In this document: piece by piece, positions 10,178 through 19,730 of the stretch
Layout of the letters: every line of letters starts with the position of its first letter
Position numbering within the stretch: position 1 is the first letter of the stretch
NCBI RefSeq assembly: GCF_900108565.1
Contig: NZ_LT629971.1
Span: 930,001-994,000, forward strand
DNA from: Mycolicibacterium rutilum
GTDB lineage: Bacteria > Actinomycetota > Actinomycetes > Mycobacteriales > Mycobacteriaceae
Direction of reading: 5' to 3'
Length of the DNA: 64,000 nt
Translations under genes and position numbers: made by a program
The notes under the pieces: generated by a model
Database searches by the model: none
What the model was told of the DNA's origin: nothing
The model's input: the letters and a program-made list of their open reading frames with translations, nothing else

Positions 10178-10356
10178 GGACAGGCTCCTTCATCAAGAGT
10201 GGTGTGGCCGTAACCAGGCCGGTTACCGATTGGGACCAACGCTGAAAAGCTAAGCAGAATGTCGGCCGACTTTCTTGCCTTGCGCTCAACCAATCGTGAG
10301 AAACTCCGAAACCCCAGGTCAGCGAGGGCCGGAGAAGTAGCTGCGCGTCGCGGTCG

Positions 10357-10920
10357 TCAGGGCAGACCGGCGATGGCCGACCCTGGCAGCGGCCCACCGC
10401 CCTGCGAAATTGTCGTCGCCGCAGGTGTTTGCGAGGCGGCACCCGCAGCGGGCAGCCCCGCCGTCTGTGCGGTCGGCGCCTGCGCCGGCAAACTCGCGGG
10501 CAGCCCGCCGTTCTGCTGCGCAGCCTGCATGAGCCCGAGCAACTGCGGCATGGTCAGCGGCAGGTTGCACTTGCCCGACAGGCTGGTCAACGGTTGCTGC
10601 AGCTGTTGCATGTCCTTGGCGACGGAGGGGTTGGCGTCGAAGTAGTTCTTGAGCATCGCCAGCGACTGCGGTCCGGCCTGCTGCTTGGCGATCGTCGTCA
10701 GCACCTGGTTGGTCTGCGGATGCTGGTCGAGGTAGTTGCCGGTCGACGTCGCCACCGAACCGATCGTCCTGGCGACCTCGCTGGCCGCGCACGGGTCCTG
10801 AGCGGCCGTCGCCGATGGGGCCGACGGCATTGCCAGGGCCGCGACCGCGGCCCCGCCCGCGGCGCTGGCAGCGAACACGGCGAACAAACCTCGACGCATC
10901 GCACGCGCGGTCGTTTTCAT
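10357..10920 (-). CDS. Second secreted hemophore-family protein with Gln/Ala-rich tail
   Basis: This paralogue of the neighbouring hemophore has a signal peptide (about residues 1-40, ending TAAQDPC) and the same small helical core with paired cysteines and a YLDQHPQTNQVLTT segment. The core matches HPDVNWFFTS in the neighbour by position. A Gln/Ala/Pro-rich tail of about 75 residues is added. ATG 10920 follows GGAG by seven bases and gives 187 residues. It is divergent from mmpL11. A role in haem capture is inference; the tail may be a flexible linker or interaction arm. Confidence 0.78.
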   Translation of the reverse strand: MKTTARAMRRGLFAVFAASAAGGAAVAALAMPSAPSATAAQDPCAASEVARTIGSVATSTGNYLDQHPQTNQVLTTIAKQQAGPQSLAMLKNYFDANPSVAKDMQQLQQPLTSLSGKCNLPLTMPQLLGLMQAAQQNGGLPASLPAQAPTAQTAGLPAAGAASQTPAATTISQGGGPLPGSAIAGLP

Positions 10921-11260
10921 GGACAACTCCTAACGGTTTGCGAACGGACGACGGACGTCGCAAACGCACTCGCAACGGACAGCAACGATGTCCCCGACGG
11001 CGCTACGGCCAGCGCTCATCCTGCCATCCGCGCGGTTGGAGCCGCCAATCCAGCGAGCAAACCCACAGCTGAGAGGCAGTGCGACCACAGCCGCGGGTAA
11101 CGGTTCGGCGGCGATTCGCGAGAACTCCATTAGAGCGGCGTGAGGCGATGCTGGCATCTTCTTGGGGCCGCTTGAAGGGCGCGGCAGCCTACCTCACGCT
11201 GTTGTACGCTTCGGGCACGCAACGCCGGGCAGAAAGCGGGGACATCCGATACAGCAGTTC
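10921..11260. other. Divergent intergenic region between hemophore and mmpL11
   Basis: About 340 bases without a supportable gene. The region should hold promoters for the hemophore (left) and mmpL11 (right). Only the hemophore RBS is clear; no confident -10/-35 pair, iron box (IdeR-type) or long repeat was seen. Short ORFs here lack coding character. Confidence 0.6.
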
Positions 11261-14173
11261 ATGATGCGCTTGAGCAGCAACCTGCGCAGATATCGCTGGG
11301 CGGTGTTCGCCGTATGGCTGCTTCTCTTGGCACCTTCGATCTACCTGGCGTTGAACCAGTCCGGCCATCTCACCGGTGGCGGCTTCGAGGTCGAAGGCTC
11401 CCAGTCGTTGCGTGTGCAGCGCGAACTCGAAGAGCACTTCCCCGATCAGGGGGCGTCTCCGCTGGCGCTGGTCGCTGCCCCGCGCGCGGACGCGTCGTTC
11501 GACGACATGAACCGCGCGGTCGCCGAACTCGAACGGCTCGCCGCCGAGGTGCCCAGCGTGACGGTGGTGCCGAACCCGCCCGGCGCGGCCGGCCAACCAC
11601 CGCCGCAGCCCGACCGCCCCTACGTCATCACGCTGCAACTGGACTTCGACAACACCGGTGCCGTCGACGTCGCCAAGCAGCTGCGGCAGAAGGTCGGCAT
11701 CCAGGGCGAGGACCCCGGCGAGCTCGAGGACGGCCGGGTGAAGGCCTATGTGATCGGGCAGGGCGCGCTCGGCGCCGCCGCGACGCAGGCCACCAAACAC
11801 GACATCGCGCAGGCCGAGAAGTGGAACCTGCCGATCGTCCTGATCATTCTGCTCGCGGTGTTCGGCTCGCTGGCCGCCGCGGCGATGCCGCTGCTGCTCG
11901 GCATCTGCACCGTCGTGGTGACGATGGGGCTGGTCTACCTGCTGTCGAAGTACACCGCGATGTCGGTGTTCGTCACGCCGACGGTGTCGATGTTCGGCAT
12001 CGCGGTGGCCATCGACTACTCGCTGTTCATCCTGATGCGGTTCCGCGAGGAGCTGCGCGCGGGCCGAGAACCCGAGCAGGCCGCCGACGCCGCGATGGCC
12101 ACGTCCGGGCTGGCGGTGGTGCTGTCCGGGGTGACCGTCATCGCGTCGGTGACCGGGATCTACCTGATCCAGACGCCGGTGCTGGTGTCGATGGCGACCG
12201 GCGCCATCCTGGCGGTCGCGGTGGCGGTGCTGACCGCCACCACGCTGACCCCGGCGGTGTTGGCGACGTTCGGCCGGGCCGCGGCCAAACGGTCGTCGTA
12301 CCTGCACTGGTCCCGGCGCCCGGAGTCGACGCAGTCGCGGTTCTGGACCCGCTGGACCGGGTGGGTGATGCGGCGGCCGTGGGTGTCGGCGCTGGCGGCC
12401 TCCGCGCTGCTGCTGGCGCTGGCCGCGCCGGCGTTCTCGATGGTGCTGGGCAACAGCATGCAACGCCAGTTCGAGCCGACCCACGAGATCCGCGGCGGCG
12501 TCAACGCCGCCGCGGAGGCCCTCGGCCCCGGCGCGCTCGGCCCCGTGCGGGTGCTGATGTCGTTCCCCGAGGGCAACGCCGCGTCAGCCCCGGCCAAGGA
12601 GCCTCTGCTCGACGCGGTGCGCCAGCGGATGGCCCAGGCGCCCAACGTGGTGTCGGTCAGCCCCGCGGCGTTCGGCGAGGACTACCGGCACGCGCTGCTG
12701 TCGGCGGTGCTGTCGGTCGACCCCGAGGACATGGGCGCCCGCGAGACCGTCGACTGGCTGCGCGCCGAGCTGCCGGGAACGCCCGGGCTCGGTGACGCCA
12801 AGGTCGACGTCGGCGGCCCGACCGCGCTGATCAAGGACTTCGACGACCGGGTGTCGGCCACCCAGCCGTTCGTGTTCGTGTTCGTCGCGCTGATCGCGTT
12901 CCTGATGCTGCTGGTGTCGATCCGGTCGGTGGTGCTGGCGTTCAAGGGTGTGCTGATGACCGTGCTGTCGGTCGCCGCGGCCTACGGCAGCCTCGTCGTG
13001 GTGTTCCAGTGGGGCTGGCTGGAACGGTTGGGCTTCGAGCCGATCACGTCGCTGGACAGCACGATCCCGCCGCTGGTGCTGGCGTTGACGTTCGGCCTGT
13101 CGATGGACTACGAGATCTTCCTGCTCACGCGGATCCGGGAGCGCTTCCTGCAGACCGGCAACACCCGCGACGCGGTGGCCTACGGCGTGAGCACCAGCGC
13201 CAGGACGATCACCAGCGCGGCGCTGATCATGATCGCGGTGTTCATCGGGTTCGCGTTCGCGGGCATGCCGCTGGTCGCGCAGCTCGGGGTGGCGTGCGCG
13301 GTGGCGATCGCGGTGGACGCCACCGTCGTGCGGCTGGTGCTCGTGCCCGCGCTGATGGCGATGTTCGACGAGTGGAACTGGTGGCTGCCGCGCTGGCTGA
13401 ACCGCATCCTGCCGTCGGTGGACTTCGAGAAGCCGCTGCCCAAGGTCGAGAACACCGACCTCATCATCATTCCCGACGACCTGTCGTCGCTGTCGCCGAG
13501 CGGATCGGAACTGCGGCTGGCGGTCAGGTCGGCGGCGAAGCTCAAAAACCTTGCCCCGCAGGCAGTTACGGTTGCCGACCCGCTGGCGTTCAGCGGCTGC
13601 CGCCCCGTCACCAAGCTGCGCAGCGCCGAACGGCTCAACGGCACGCACCGCAACGGTGCCGGCAGCACCGCGGTGACCACCGCGACCCGGCTGCCGGTGC
13701 ATCCGGTGACCATGTGGAACGGCCGGCTGTCGGTGGCGCTCGACGCACTGGCCACCGAAACCGACTACGCGCGGGCCCCGGTGGAACGGCGCAGCCCGAT
13801 GGAAACCACCAACGTCCAACTCCCGACCGGTGATCGGCTGCAGATCCCGACCGGCGCCGAGACACTGCGACTGAAGAGCTACCTGATCATGTGCCGCAAC
13901 ACCACCCGCGATTTCGCGGAGTTTGCCGATCTGGTCGAGTCGATGGAGACTCGTACCGCCGCAGAGGTACTGACCGCCATGGACCGGTACTACTGTGGAC
14001 AACAGTCAAGGAAGCAGTGGGTGGCTACCCAGTTGGTCCGCCGTTTGGCCGACCCGCAGCCTTCCGACGAGCACGACACGCGGATGTCGGGCCCTGAGGC
14101 GGAGGCGGAGTGGGCCAAGGTCAAAGAGCGGTGCCTTTCGGTGGCGGTCGCGATGCTGGAGGAGGCGAGGTGA
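11261..14173 (+). CDS. mmpL11: RND lipid transporter MmpL11
   Basis: MmpL11 exports mycolic-acid-containing lipids (monomeromycolyl diacylglycerol, mycolate wax ester) and accepts haem from hemophores. The 970-residue protein begins MMRLSSNLRRYRW, like M. tuberculosis MmpL11, which fixes the start at ATG 11261. It has twelve predicted TM helices, two periplasmic loops (after TM1 and TM7) and the Asp-Tyr relay pairs D252-Y253 (GIAVAIDYSLF) and D616-Y617 (GLSMDYEIF). A cytoplasmic C-terminal domain spans about residues 710-970. The stop is inside the GTG of the next gene (GTGA), so at least three genes are coupled here. Confidence 0.96.
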   Translation: MMRLSSNLRRYRWAVFAVWLLLLAPSIYLALNQSGHLTGGGFEVEGSQSLRVQRELEEHFPDQGASPLALVAAPRADASFDDMNRAVAELERLAAEVPSVTVVPNPPGAAGQPPPQPDRPYVITLQLDFDNTGAVDVAKQLRQKVGIQGEDPGELEDGRVKAYVIGQGALGAAATQATKHDIAQAEKWNLPIVLIILLAVFGSLAAAAMPLLLGICTVVVTMGLVYLLSKYTAMSVFVTPTVSMFGIAVAIDYSLFILMRFREELRAGREPEQAADAAMATSGLAVVLSGVTVIASVTGIYLIQTPVLVSMATGAILAVAVAVLTATTLTPAVLATFGRAAAKRSSYLHWSRRPESTQSRFWTRWTGWVMRRPWVSALAASALLLALAAPAFSMVLGNSMQRQFEPTHEIRGGVNAAAEALGPGALGPVRVLMSFPEGNAASAPAKEPLLDAVRQRMAQAPNVVSVSPAAFGEDYRHALLSAVLSVDPEDMGARETVDWLRAELPGTPGLGDAKVDVGGPTALIKDFDDRVSATQPFVFVFVALIAFLMLLVSIRSVVLAFKGVLMTVLSVAAAYGSLVVVFQWGWLERLGFEPITSLDSTIPPLVLALTFGLSMDYEIFLLTRIRERFLQTGNTRDAVAYGVSTSARTITSAALIMIAVFIGFAFAGMPLVAQLGVACAVAIAVDATVVRLVLVPALMAMFDEWNWWLPRWLNRILPSVDFEKPLPKVENTDLIIIPDDLSSLSPSGSELRLAVRSAAKLKNLAPQAVTVADPLAFSGCRPVTKLRSAERLNGTHRNGAGSTAVTTATRLPVHPVTMWNGRLSVALDALATETDYARAPVERRSPMETTNVQLPTGDRLQIPTGAETLRLKSYLIMCRNTTRDFAEFADLVESMETRTAAEVLTAMDRYYCGQQSRKQWVATQLVRRLADPQPSDEHDTRMSGPEAEAEWAKVKERCLSVAVAMLEEAR

Positions 14174-14688
14174 CGGTGACGTCCGACATTCGCCGTCGCG
14201 AGCCTGCCCCCGGCGACCGTCCGCTGCCGCAGAACGGCCGGCCGCCGGCCGACGAGCGGCCCGTCGAGTTCTGGCCGACCTCAGCGATCCGGGCGGCACT
14301 GGAGACCGACGACCTGGCGGTGTGGCAGCGCATCGTCGCCGCGATCAAACGGGACCCGTTCGGCCGGACCGCGCGTCAGGTCGAAGAGGTGCTCGAAACC
14401 GCTCGGCCGTACGGCGTCTCCAAGGCGCTGTCGGAGGTGCTGAGCCGCACCCGCGAACACCTCGAGGCCAACGAGCGCGAAGAGGTGGCGCGCCACATCC
14501 GCGTGCTGCTCGAACATTCCGGGCTGGGCCAGCAGGAGTTCGCGTCCCGCATCGGCGTACCCGCCGACGACTTCGCGAAATACCTGCACGGGCAGACCAG
14601 CCCGTCGGCGGCGCTCATGGTGCGGATGAAGCGGCTGTCGGAGCGCTTCGGCCGGATGCGCGCGGGCAGGCAGGCCGGCGAGGGCTGA
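14170..14688 (+). CDS. HTH-type protein in the mmpL11 operon (Rv0201c-like)
   Basis: This 172-residue protein starts at a GTG embedded in the mmpL11 stop. Residues from about 110 on (ARHIRVLLEHSGLGQQEFASRIGVPADDFAKYLHGQTSPSA, in sequence order) look like an XRE/lambda-repressor-type helix-turn-helix. The first 100 residues are charged and helical. It occupies the place of Rv0201c, an uncharacterised protein. DNA binding is suggested by the fold only; the target is unknown, but coupling to mmpL11 hints at a role in expression or membrane-lipid homeostasis. Confidence 0.7.
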   Translation: MTVTSDIRRREPAPGDRPLPQNGRPPADERPVEFWPTSAIRAALETDDLAVWQRIVAAIKRDPFGRTARQVEEVLETARPYGVSKALSEVLSRTREHLEANEREEVARHIRVLLEHSGLGQQEFASRIGVPADDFAKYLHGQTSPSAALMVRMKRLSERFGRMRAGRQAGEG

Positions 14689-15095
14689 TGGATCTCGCAC
14701 AGATCCTGCGTGACACCCGCTCCATCGCGATCGTCGGCGCGTCGAACAACCCCGCCCGCGCCAGCCACGACATCTGGACCTACCTGAAGGCCGCCGGCGG
14801 CTACGACCTGTATCTGGTCAACCCGACGATCAGCGATGTCGACGGCACCCCGGTCTACCCGTCGCTGGCCGACCTGCCGGTGGTGCCCGACCTGGTCGAC
14901 GTGTTCCGCCGCCGCGACCACCTACCCGAGGTACTCGCCGACACCATCGCCGTCGGCGCCAAGGTGCTGTGGCTGCAACTGGGGCTGTGGGACCCGCAGA
15001 TCGCCCGCGACGGTGAGGCCGCGGGACTGCAGGTGGTGATGGACCGCTGCATCAAGGTCGACCACGCCCGCCTGCTCGGCTCGGCAGGCTTCTAG
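14688..15095 (+). CDS. CoA-binding domain protein
   Basis: This 135-residue single-domain protein has a Rossmann-like CoA-binding fold (CoA_binding_2 type). The N-terminal SIAIVGASNNPARASHDIW, the YLVNPTISDVDGTPVYPSLADLP strand and VLWLQLGLWD are characteristic. Stand-alone members bind CoA or act as redox/acyl sensors and are rarely characterised. TGATG overlap with the HTH gene makes it the third gene of the mmpL11 operon. It converges with omamB. Confidence 0.8.
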   Translation: MDLAQILRDTRSIAIVGASNNPARASHDIWTYLKAAGGYDLYLVNPTISDVDGTPVYPSLADLPVVPDLVDVFRRRDHLPEVLADTIAVGAKVLWLQLGLWDPQIARDGEAAGLQVVMDRCIKVDHARLLGSAGF

Positions 15096-15120
15096 TTTCT
15101 CTGAGCCTCTGGGCCGAGCG

Positions 15121-15810
15121 TCAGCGGGAGTGGATCGGCGACACGTCGTCGACCAGCCAGCGTCCGTCGGTTTTCGTCAACGTCACCCGCAGCGCGAGCA
15201 CCGCGGTGTCCGACGGCTTACCCGGTGCACTCTGCGTGCCGTGCAGGATCACCGCGACGCTGGCCGCCGACGGGCCGATCGCCTCGATACCCGCCGACAC
15301 CGTGCTCGCCTGCGCCGACACCTTGCGACTCGTCAAATCCCTTGCCACCGCTGTGAACTCGTTCTTGAACGCGTCGGCACGGTCGGGTGCCATCAGCGCT
15401 GCGGCGCGGTCGATCGACGCGGTGGGGTTCTGCGGGGTGAACGTCGCCGAGGCCTCGGCCACACTGCTGGCGATGCCCACCACCTCCGCGCTGTCGTTGC
15501 GCAGAGTGCGGTCGGGCACCGTCCACTTCAGGTAGCCGACGAGCACCGCGGCCACCACCGCCAGCGTCGCGACCGCCGCCACGCCGAGCCGCAACGCGGG
15601 CCCGTCGTCGTCGGTGCCGACGGTCACCGCGTCGCGGCGCGCGAGCACCACGTTGACGACCGCGCCCTCGACGATCAGCAGGCACAGCACCGAACACACC
15701 GAGACCCACCACAGCGGCCAGCCCAGCGCCATCCCGATGTAGACCAGCGCCGCGATCGCTGACAGGGGTGCCGCGACGTCGAACGCCGCGACCCGCCACG
15801 CATTCCTCAT
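15121..15810 (-). CDS. omamB: Orphan Mce-associated membrane protein OmamB (Rv0200-like)
   Basis: This 229-residue membrane protein has three N-terminal hydrophobic helices (about 8-26, 28-50 and 72-95) and a C-terminal extracytoplasmic domain. The ending, WLVDDVSPIHSR, is the type found in Mce-associated proteins with an NTF2-like or cystatin-like fold. Order and position next to zmp1 and mmpL11 match Rv0200. Orphan Mam proteins support Mce lipid importers. The start overlaps the stop of omamA by four bases. Confidence 0.78.
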   Translation of the reverse strand: MRNAWRVAAFDVAAPLSAIAALVYIGMALGWPLWWVSVCSVLCLLIVEGAVVNVVLARRDAVTVGTDDDGPALRLGVAAVATLAVVAAVLVGYLKWTVPDRTLRNDSAEVVGIASSVAEASATFTPQNPTASIDRAAALMAPDRADAFKNEFTAVARDLTSRKVSAQASTVSAGIEAIGPSAASVAVILHGTQSAPGKPSDTAVLALRVTLTKTDGRWLVDDVSPIHSR

Positions 15811-16397
15811 CGGATCGGCTCCAGCCGCGAGATCATCAGGTTGCCGTCCACATCGGAGACGTCGAGGCGCAGCGTCCAGCGCACCGTCTTCGGTTTGTCG
15901 TCGCCGACGTTCTCGCTGACCGACGTCGCGACCACCGTCACCGTGTCGGTACGCGACGCGAACTCGTCCAGCTCGGGCTGGGGCCGCGGCGGGCGGGCAC
16001 CGTCGGGACCGGGGGGCGGATGGTAGATCGACTCCACCGCCACCGAGTCGATCTGTCCCGAGGTGCGCGACTGCAGGGTCTGCACCAGGCGGCGGTACGG
16101 CTCGACGGCGGCGTCGAAGTCGGCGTTGAGCTGGCCGACGGTGCCCTCGTGCAGCTTGACCATGTCGGCCTGCACGGTGTCCTTGTTCATGTTGATCAGC
16201 ACGCCGGTCCACTCGGCGGCGGCCTGCATCACGCGGGTGCGGTAGTGCAGCTCGTCGGCGTCGCTGCGGTGCTGGGTATAGACCAGCGCGGCCAGCGCCA
16301 CGGCGGCCACCGCGATGACCCCCAGCACCGTCGACGCGATGCCGTACCGGGTGAAGACGGGACCGTCGTCGGCTTCGGTGGGCTCGTCCTCGGGCAT
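15807..16397 (-). CDS. omamA: Orphan Mce-associated membrane protein OmamA (Rv0199-like)
   Basis: The product is 196 residues: an acidic cytoplasmic N-terminus, one TM helix (about 22-42) and an extracytoplasmic domain with the VARDTVTVV-like strand pattern of Mce-associated proteins. In M. tuberculosis OmamA (Rv0199) stabilises Mce complexes and is needed for cholesterol import by Mce4. Its ATGA overlap with omamB implies joint translation. It is divergent from zmp1, with only 39 bases between the start codons, so the two promoters must overlap their leaders. Confidence 0.8.
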   Translation of the reverse strand: MPEDEPTEADDGPVFTRYGIASTVLGVIAVAAVALAALVYTQHRSDADELHYRTRVMQAAAEWTGVLINMNKDTVQADMVKLHEGTVGQLNADFDAAVEPYRRLVQTLQSRTSGQIDSVAVESIYHPPPGPDGARPPRPQPELDEFASRTDTVTVVATSVSENVGDDKPKTVRWTLRLDVSDVDGNLMISRLEPIR

Positions 16398-16436
16398 GCG
16401 CGTGAGGGTACCGGGACGTTCTGGCACCCTGGTGGG

Positions 16437-18416
16437 GTGACGGTAGAAGCGATCAAATCCGGCATCGACCTGAGCTACGTCGACGCCGACGCCCGCCCGC
16501 AGGACGACCTCTTCGGCCACGTGAACGGCCGCTGGCTCGCCGAGTACGAGATGCCCGGCGACCGCGCCACCGACGGCGCCTTCCGGTCGCTGTATGACCG
16601 GGCCGAGGAGCATGTCCGCGACATCATCACCGAGGCCGCCGAGTCGGGCGCGGCTCCCGGCACCGACGAGCAGCGCATCGGTGACCTCTATACGAGCTTC
16701 ATGGACGAGGAAGCGGTCGCCGGCCGCGGTGTGCAGCCGCTGCTCGACGAGCTCGCCGCGATCGACGCCGCGGCGACGCCCCAGCAGCTGGCCCAGGTGC
16801 TCGGGAAGTTGCAGCGCACCGGCGTCGGCGGCGGCGCCGGGGTCTACGTCGACACCGACTCGAAGGACTCGACGCGATATCTGCTGCACCTGAGCCAGTC
16901 CGGGCTCGGCCTGCCCGACGAGTCCTACTACCGCGACGAGCAGCACGCCGAGATCCTGGCCGCCTACCCGCAGCACATCGCCGCGATGTTCAGGCTGGTG
17001 TTCGGGTTCGGTGACCACGACGAGACGGCGGCGCGCATCGTCGCGCTGGAGACCAAACTGGCCGCCGCGCACTGGGACGTCGTCAAGCGTCGTGACGCGG
17101 ACCTGACCTACAACCTGCGCGCGTTCGCCGACCTGACCGACGAGGCGCCCGGCTTCGACTGGGCCGGCTGGGTCACCGCGCTGGGCACCACACCGGACAA
17201 GGCCGCCGAAGTGGTTGTCCGCCAACCTGATTACCTGACCTCATTCGCGGAGGCCTGGTCGGGCGCGGATTTCGATGACTGGAAGAACTGGCTGCGGTGG
17301 CGGCTCATCCATGCGCGCGCGTTCCTGCTCACCGACGACCTGGTCGCCGAGGACTTCGCGTTCTACGGCCGCAGGCTCTCGGGCACCGAGCAGATCCGGG
17401 ACCGGTGGAAGCGCGCGGTGTCGGTGGTGGAGAGCCTGATGGGCGACGCGGTCGGAAAGCTGTACGTGCAGCGGCATTTCCCGCCGAAGGCCAAGGACCG
17501 GATGGACGAGCTGGTGGCCAACATCCGCGAGGCCTACCGGGTCAGCATCAACTCGCTGGACTGGATGACGCCCCAGACGCGGGAGAAGGCGCTGGCCAAG
17601 CTCGACAAGTTCACGCCGAAGATCGGCTATCCCGCGAAGTGGCGCGACTACTCGGCGCTGGTGATCGAGCGCGACGACCTGTACGGCAACTACCGCCGGG
17701 GCTACGCGGTCGAATACGACCGCGAGATGGCCAAGCTCGGCGCACCCGTCGACAACGACGAGTGGTTCATGACGCCGCAGACCGTCAACGCGTACTACAA
17801 CCCGGGGATGAACGAGATTGTCTTCCCCGCAGCGATTCTGCAGCCGCCGTTCTTCGACGCCGACGCCGACGACGCCGCCAACTACGGTGGTATCGGTGCG
17901 GTGATCGGTCATGAGATCGGCCACGGCTTCGACGACCAGGGCGCCAAGTACGACGGTGACGGCAACCTCGTCGACTGGTGGACCGACGAGGACCGCACCG
18001 AGTTCGGTTCGCGCACCAAGAAACTCATCGAGCAGTACGAGGAGTACGTGCCGCGGCAGCTGAGCAACGGGCATCACGTGAACGGCGCGTTCACTGTCGG
18101 CGAGAACATCGGCGACCTCGGCGGCCTGTCGATCGCGCTGCTGGCCTACCGGCTGTCGCTGAAGGGCGAAGAGGCGCCGGTGCTCGACGGGCTCACCGGC
18201 GAACAGCGGGTGTTCTTCGGCTGGGCGCAGGTGTGGCGCACGAAATCCCGTGACGCCGAGGCGATCCGTCGACTCGCGATCGACCCCCACTCACCGCCGG
18301 AGTTCCGCTGCAACGGCGTGATCCGCAACATGGACGCGTTCTACGAGGCGTTCGAGATCAGCGAGGACGACGCGCTGTACCTGGACCCGCAGCGCCGGGT
18401 GCGTATCTGGAACTAG
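16437..18416 (+). CDS. zmp1: Zinc metalloprotease Zmp1 (M13/neprilysin family)
   Basis: This 659-residue peptidase has the zinc motif HEIGH (His492, Glu493, His496) followed by the third ligand in ENIGDLGG and the substrate-binding NAYYNPGMNEIVFPAAIL. All are hallmarks of M13 metallopeptidases. M. tuberculosis Zmp1 (663 residues) modulates phagosome maturation and inflammasome responses. No classical signal peptide is seen at the GTG start, as for Zmp1. The very long upstream frame runs through omamA in antisense and was rejected. Transcription probably ends at the hairpin just after the stop. Confidence 0.95.
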   Translation: MTVEAIKSGIDLSYVDADARPQDDLFGHVNGRWLAEYEMPGDRATDGAFRSLYDRAEEHVRDIITEAAESGAAPGTDEQRIGDLYTSFMDEEAVAGRGVQPLLDELAAIDAAATPQQLAQVLGKLQRTGVGGGAGVYVDTDSKDSTRYLLHLSQSGLGLPDESYYRDEQHAEILAAYPQHIAAMFRLVFGFGDHDETAARIVALETKLAAAHWDVVKRRDADLTYNLRAFADLTDEAPGFDWAGWVTALGTTPDKAAEVVVRQPDYLTSFAEAWSGADFDDWKNWLRWRLIHARAFLLTDDLVAEDFAFYGRRLSGTEQIRDRWKRAVSVVESLMGDAVGKLYVQRHFPPKAKDRMDELVANIREAYRVSINSLDWMTPQTREKALAKLDKFTPKIGYPAKWRDYSALVIERDDLYGNYRRGYAVEYDREMAKLGAPVDNDEWFMTPQTVNAYYNPGMNEIVFPAAILQPPFFDADADDAANYGGIGAVIGHEIGHGFDDQGAKYDGDGNLVDWWTDEDRTEFGSRTKKLIEQYEEYVPRQLSNGHHVNGAFTVGENIGDLGGLSIALLAYRLSLKGEEAPVLDGLTGEQRVFFGWAQVWRTKSRDAEAIRRLAIDPHSPPEFRCNGVIRNMDAFYEAFEISEDDALYLDPQRRVRIWN

Positions 18417-18467
18417 CGGTTTCGGTGCGCTAGCAGTCGCGTGGCGATTGCTAGCGCACCGAACCCG
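18417..18467. terminator. Long hairpin between convergent zmp1 and L,D-transpeptidase genes
   Basis: A perfect 15-bp inverted repeat (18421-18435 with 18449-18463) starts at the base after the zmp1 stop codon region, and an inner TCGC/GCGA stem closes around a GTG loop. No T-run follows. It touches the 3' ends of both convergent genes, so a bidirectional, L-shaped actinobacterial terminator is the natural reading. Function inferred from position and symmetry. Confidence 0.7.
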
Positions 18468-19496
18468 TCAGAAAATCTGCCAGTCCGACGCGCCGTCGGG
18501 TTGGTTGTAGAGCCCGCCGTCGGTGTTCTTGATGACGACCGCGTCGCCGGAACCGAAGTTGTCGTAGAACCACTGGGCGTTGGCCGGGCTGAGGTTGATG
18601 CAGCCGTGGCTGACGTTCTCCTCACCCTGCGATCCGACCGACCACGGCGCGCTGTGCACGAAGATGCCCTGGTTGTCGATGCGCACGGCGTTCTTCACCT
18701 TGAGCTTGTAGCCGTCCGGCGAGTCGACCGGCACGCCGTAGGTCGACGAATCCATCACGATGTCGGGGAACTTCTCCAGCACGTAGTAGGTGCCGTTACG
18801 AGTTTCGTTGCCCGCCTTGCCCATCGAGATCGGGAACGTCTTCTCGAGCTTGCCGTTGCGGTGGATCTCCATCTGCTTGGTGGCGTCGTCGATGGTGGCC
18901 ACCAACTGCTCGGGCACGCTGAAGCTGGACTTGGTGCCCGAGGCGTCGATGTTGACGACGGTGCCCGCGGGCCAGAAGTCCTGCGGACGCCAGCGCACCT
19001 GGGTGTCGCTGGTCCAGTAGAACCGGCCGGGGACCGGCGGGTTCGACGAGATGTGGATCGCGTCCTCGGCCATCTTGCGGTCGGCGATCGGCCGCTGGAA
19101 GTTGATGTAGATCGGCTTGGCGGCGCCCACGATCGAGCCGTTGGTCGGGTTGAACGACGGCGGCGCGAAGACCGGCGCCCCGACGTACGGCGTCGGGTTC
19201 TGCCCGGCGGGCGTGCCCTCGGGGATCGGCTGCTGCTGCGCCAGCGGATTGGCCGGCGGGAAGAACGGGTTGGCCGGGGCCGGCGCGGCGGGCGGCGCCT
19301 CGGCGGGAGGCGGCGGCGCCGGTGCCGCGAACGGGTCGGCGGGCGGCGGAGGCGCGAACGGGTTCACCGGTGGCGGTGGCGGCGGGGGCGGAACCGGCGG
19401 CTGGGCCAGCGCGGACGGGGCGCTCAGGACCATCCCGCCGACCAGCCCGGCCGCCATGATGGCGGTGAGCAGCCGGCTACGCATCGGCCTTCGCAT
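18468..19496 (-). CDS. ldtE: L,D-transpeptidase (LdtE/Rv0192 type)
   Basis: This 342-residue enzyme forms 3->3 cross-links in peptidoglycan. It has a signal peptide (residues 1-31, ALAQ), a Pro/Ala-rich linker (32-105), an Ig-like domain (about 110-195) and a YkuD catalytic domain. The active-site motif is HSAPW...SHGCINL with His297 and Cys299. ATG 19496 follows GGGAGG by six bases. Position near zmp1 matches Rv0192 and M. smegmatis LdtE (MSMEG_0233), so the symbol follows that scheme; M. tuberculosis papers also call it LdtMt4. Confidence 0.87.
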   Translation of the reverse strand: MRRPMRSRLLTAIMAAGLVGGMVLSAPSALAQPPVPPPPPPPPVNPFAPPPPADPFAAPAPPPPAEAPPAAPAPANPFFPPANPLAQQQPIPEGTPAGQNPTPYVGAPVFAPPSFNPTNGSIVGAAKPIYINFQRPIADRKMAEDAIHISSNPPVPGRFYWTSDTQVRWRPQDFWPAGTVVNIDASGTKSSFSVPEQLVATIDDATKQMEIHRNGKLEKTFPISMGKAGNETRNGTYYVLEKFPDIVMDSSTYGVPVDSPDGYKLKVKNAVRIDNQGIFVHSAPWSVGSQGEENVSHGCINLSPANAQWFYDNFGSGDAVVIKNTDGGLYNQPDGASDWQIF

Positions 19497-19730
19497 ACAG
19501 AACCTCCCGATCGAGAAACTTCGTCCAGTGTGGCATAGCGCCCGATCATGATGAGCCCGCGCGCGGCCCCGAACGCCTTGGTCGTCCGCCCAAATCTCGT
19601 CGTTGACCTGCAGGGTTCATCGCCGCTGCGGGGTGGTTGTTACATCGCGCGCGAGACGGGATGCTCGGGGGAGCTAGATCCGGTTGTCACCGGGTAACCC
19701 GTCGTCGCCCCCTACCAGGAAGGATCTTTC

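Noticed and set aside
19691..19701. Short palindrome CGGGT-A-ACCCG upstream of the PPOX gene
   Set aside because: Arms of only five bases in GC-rich DNA are expected by chance; no regulator of fitting specificity is nearby.
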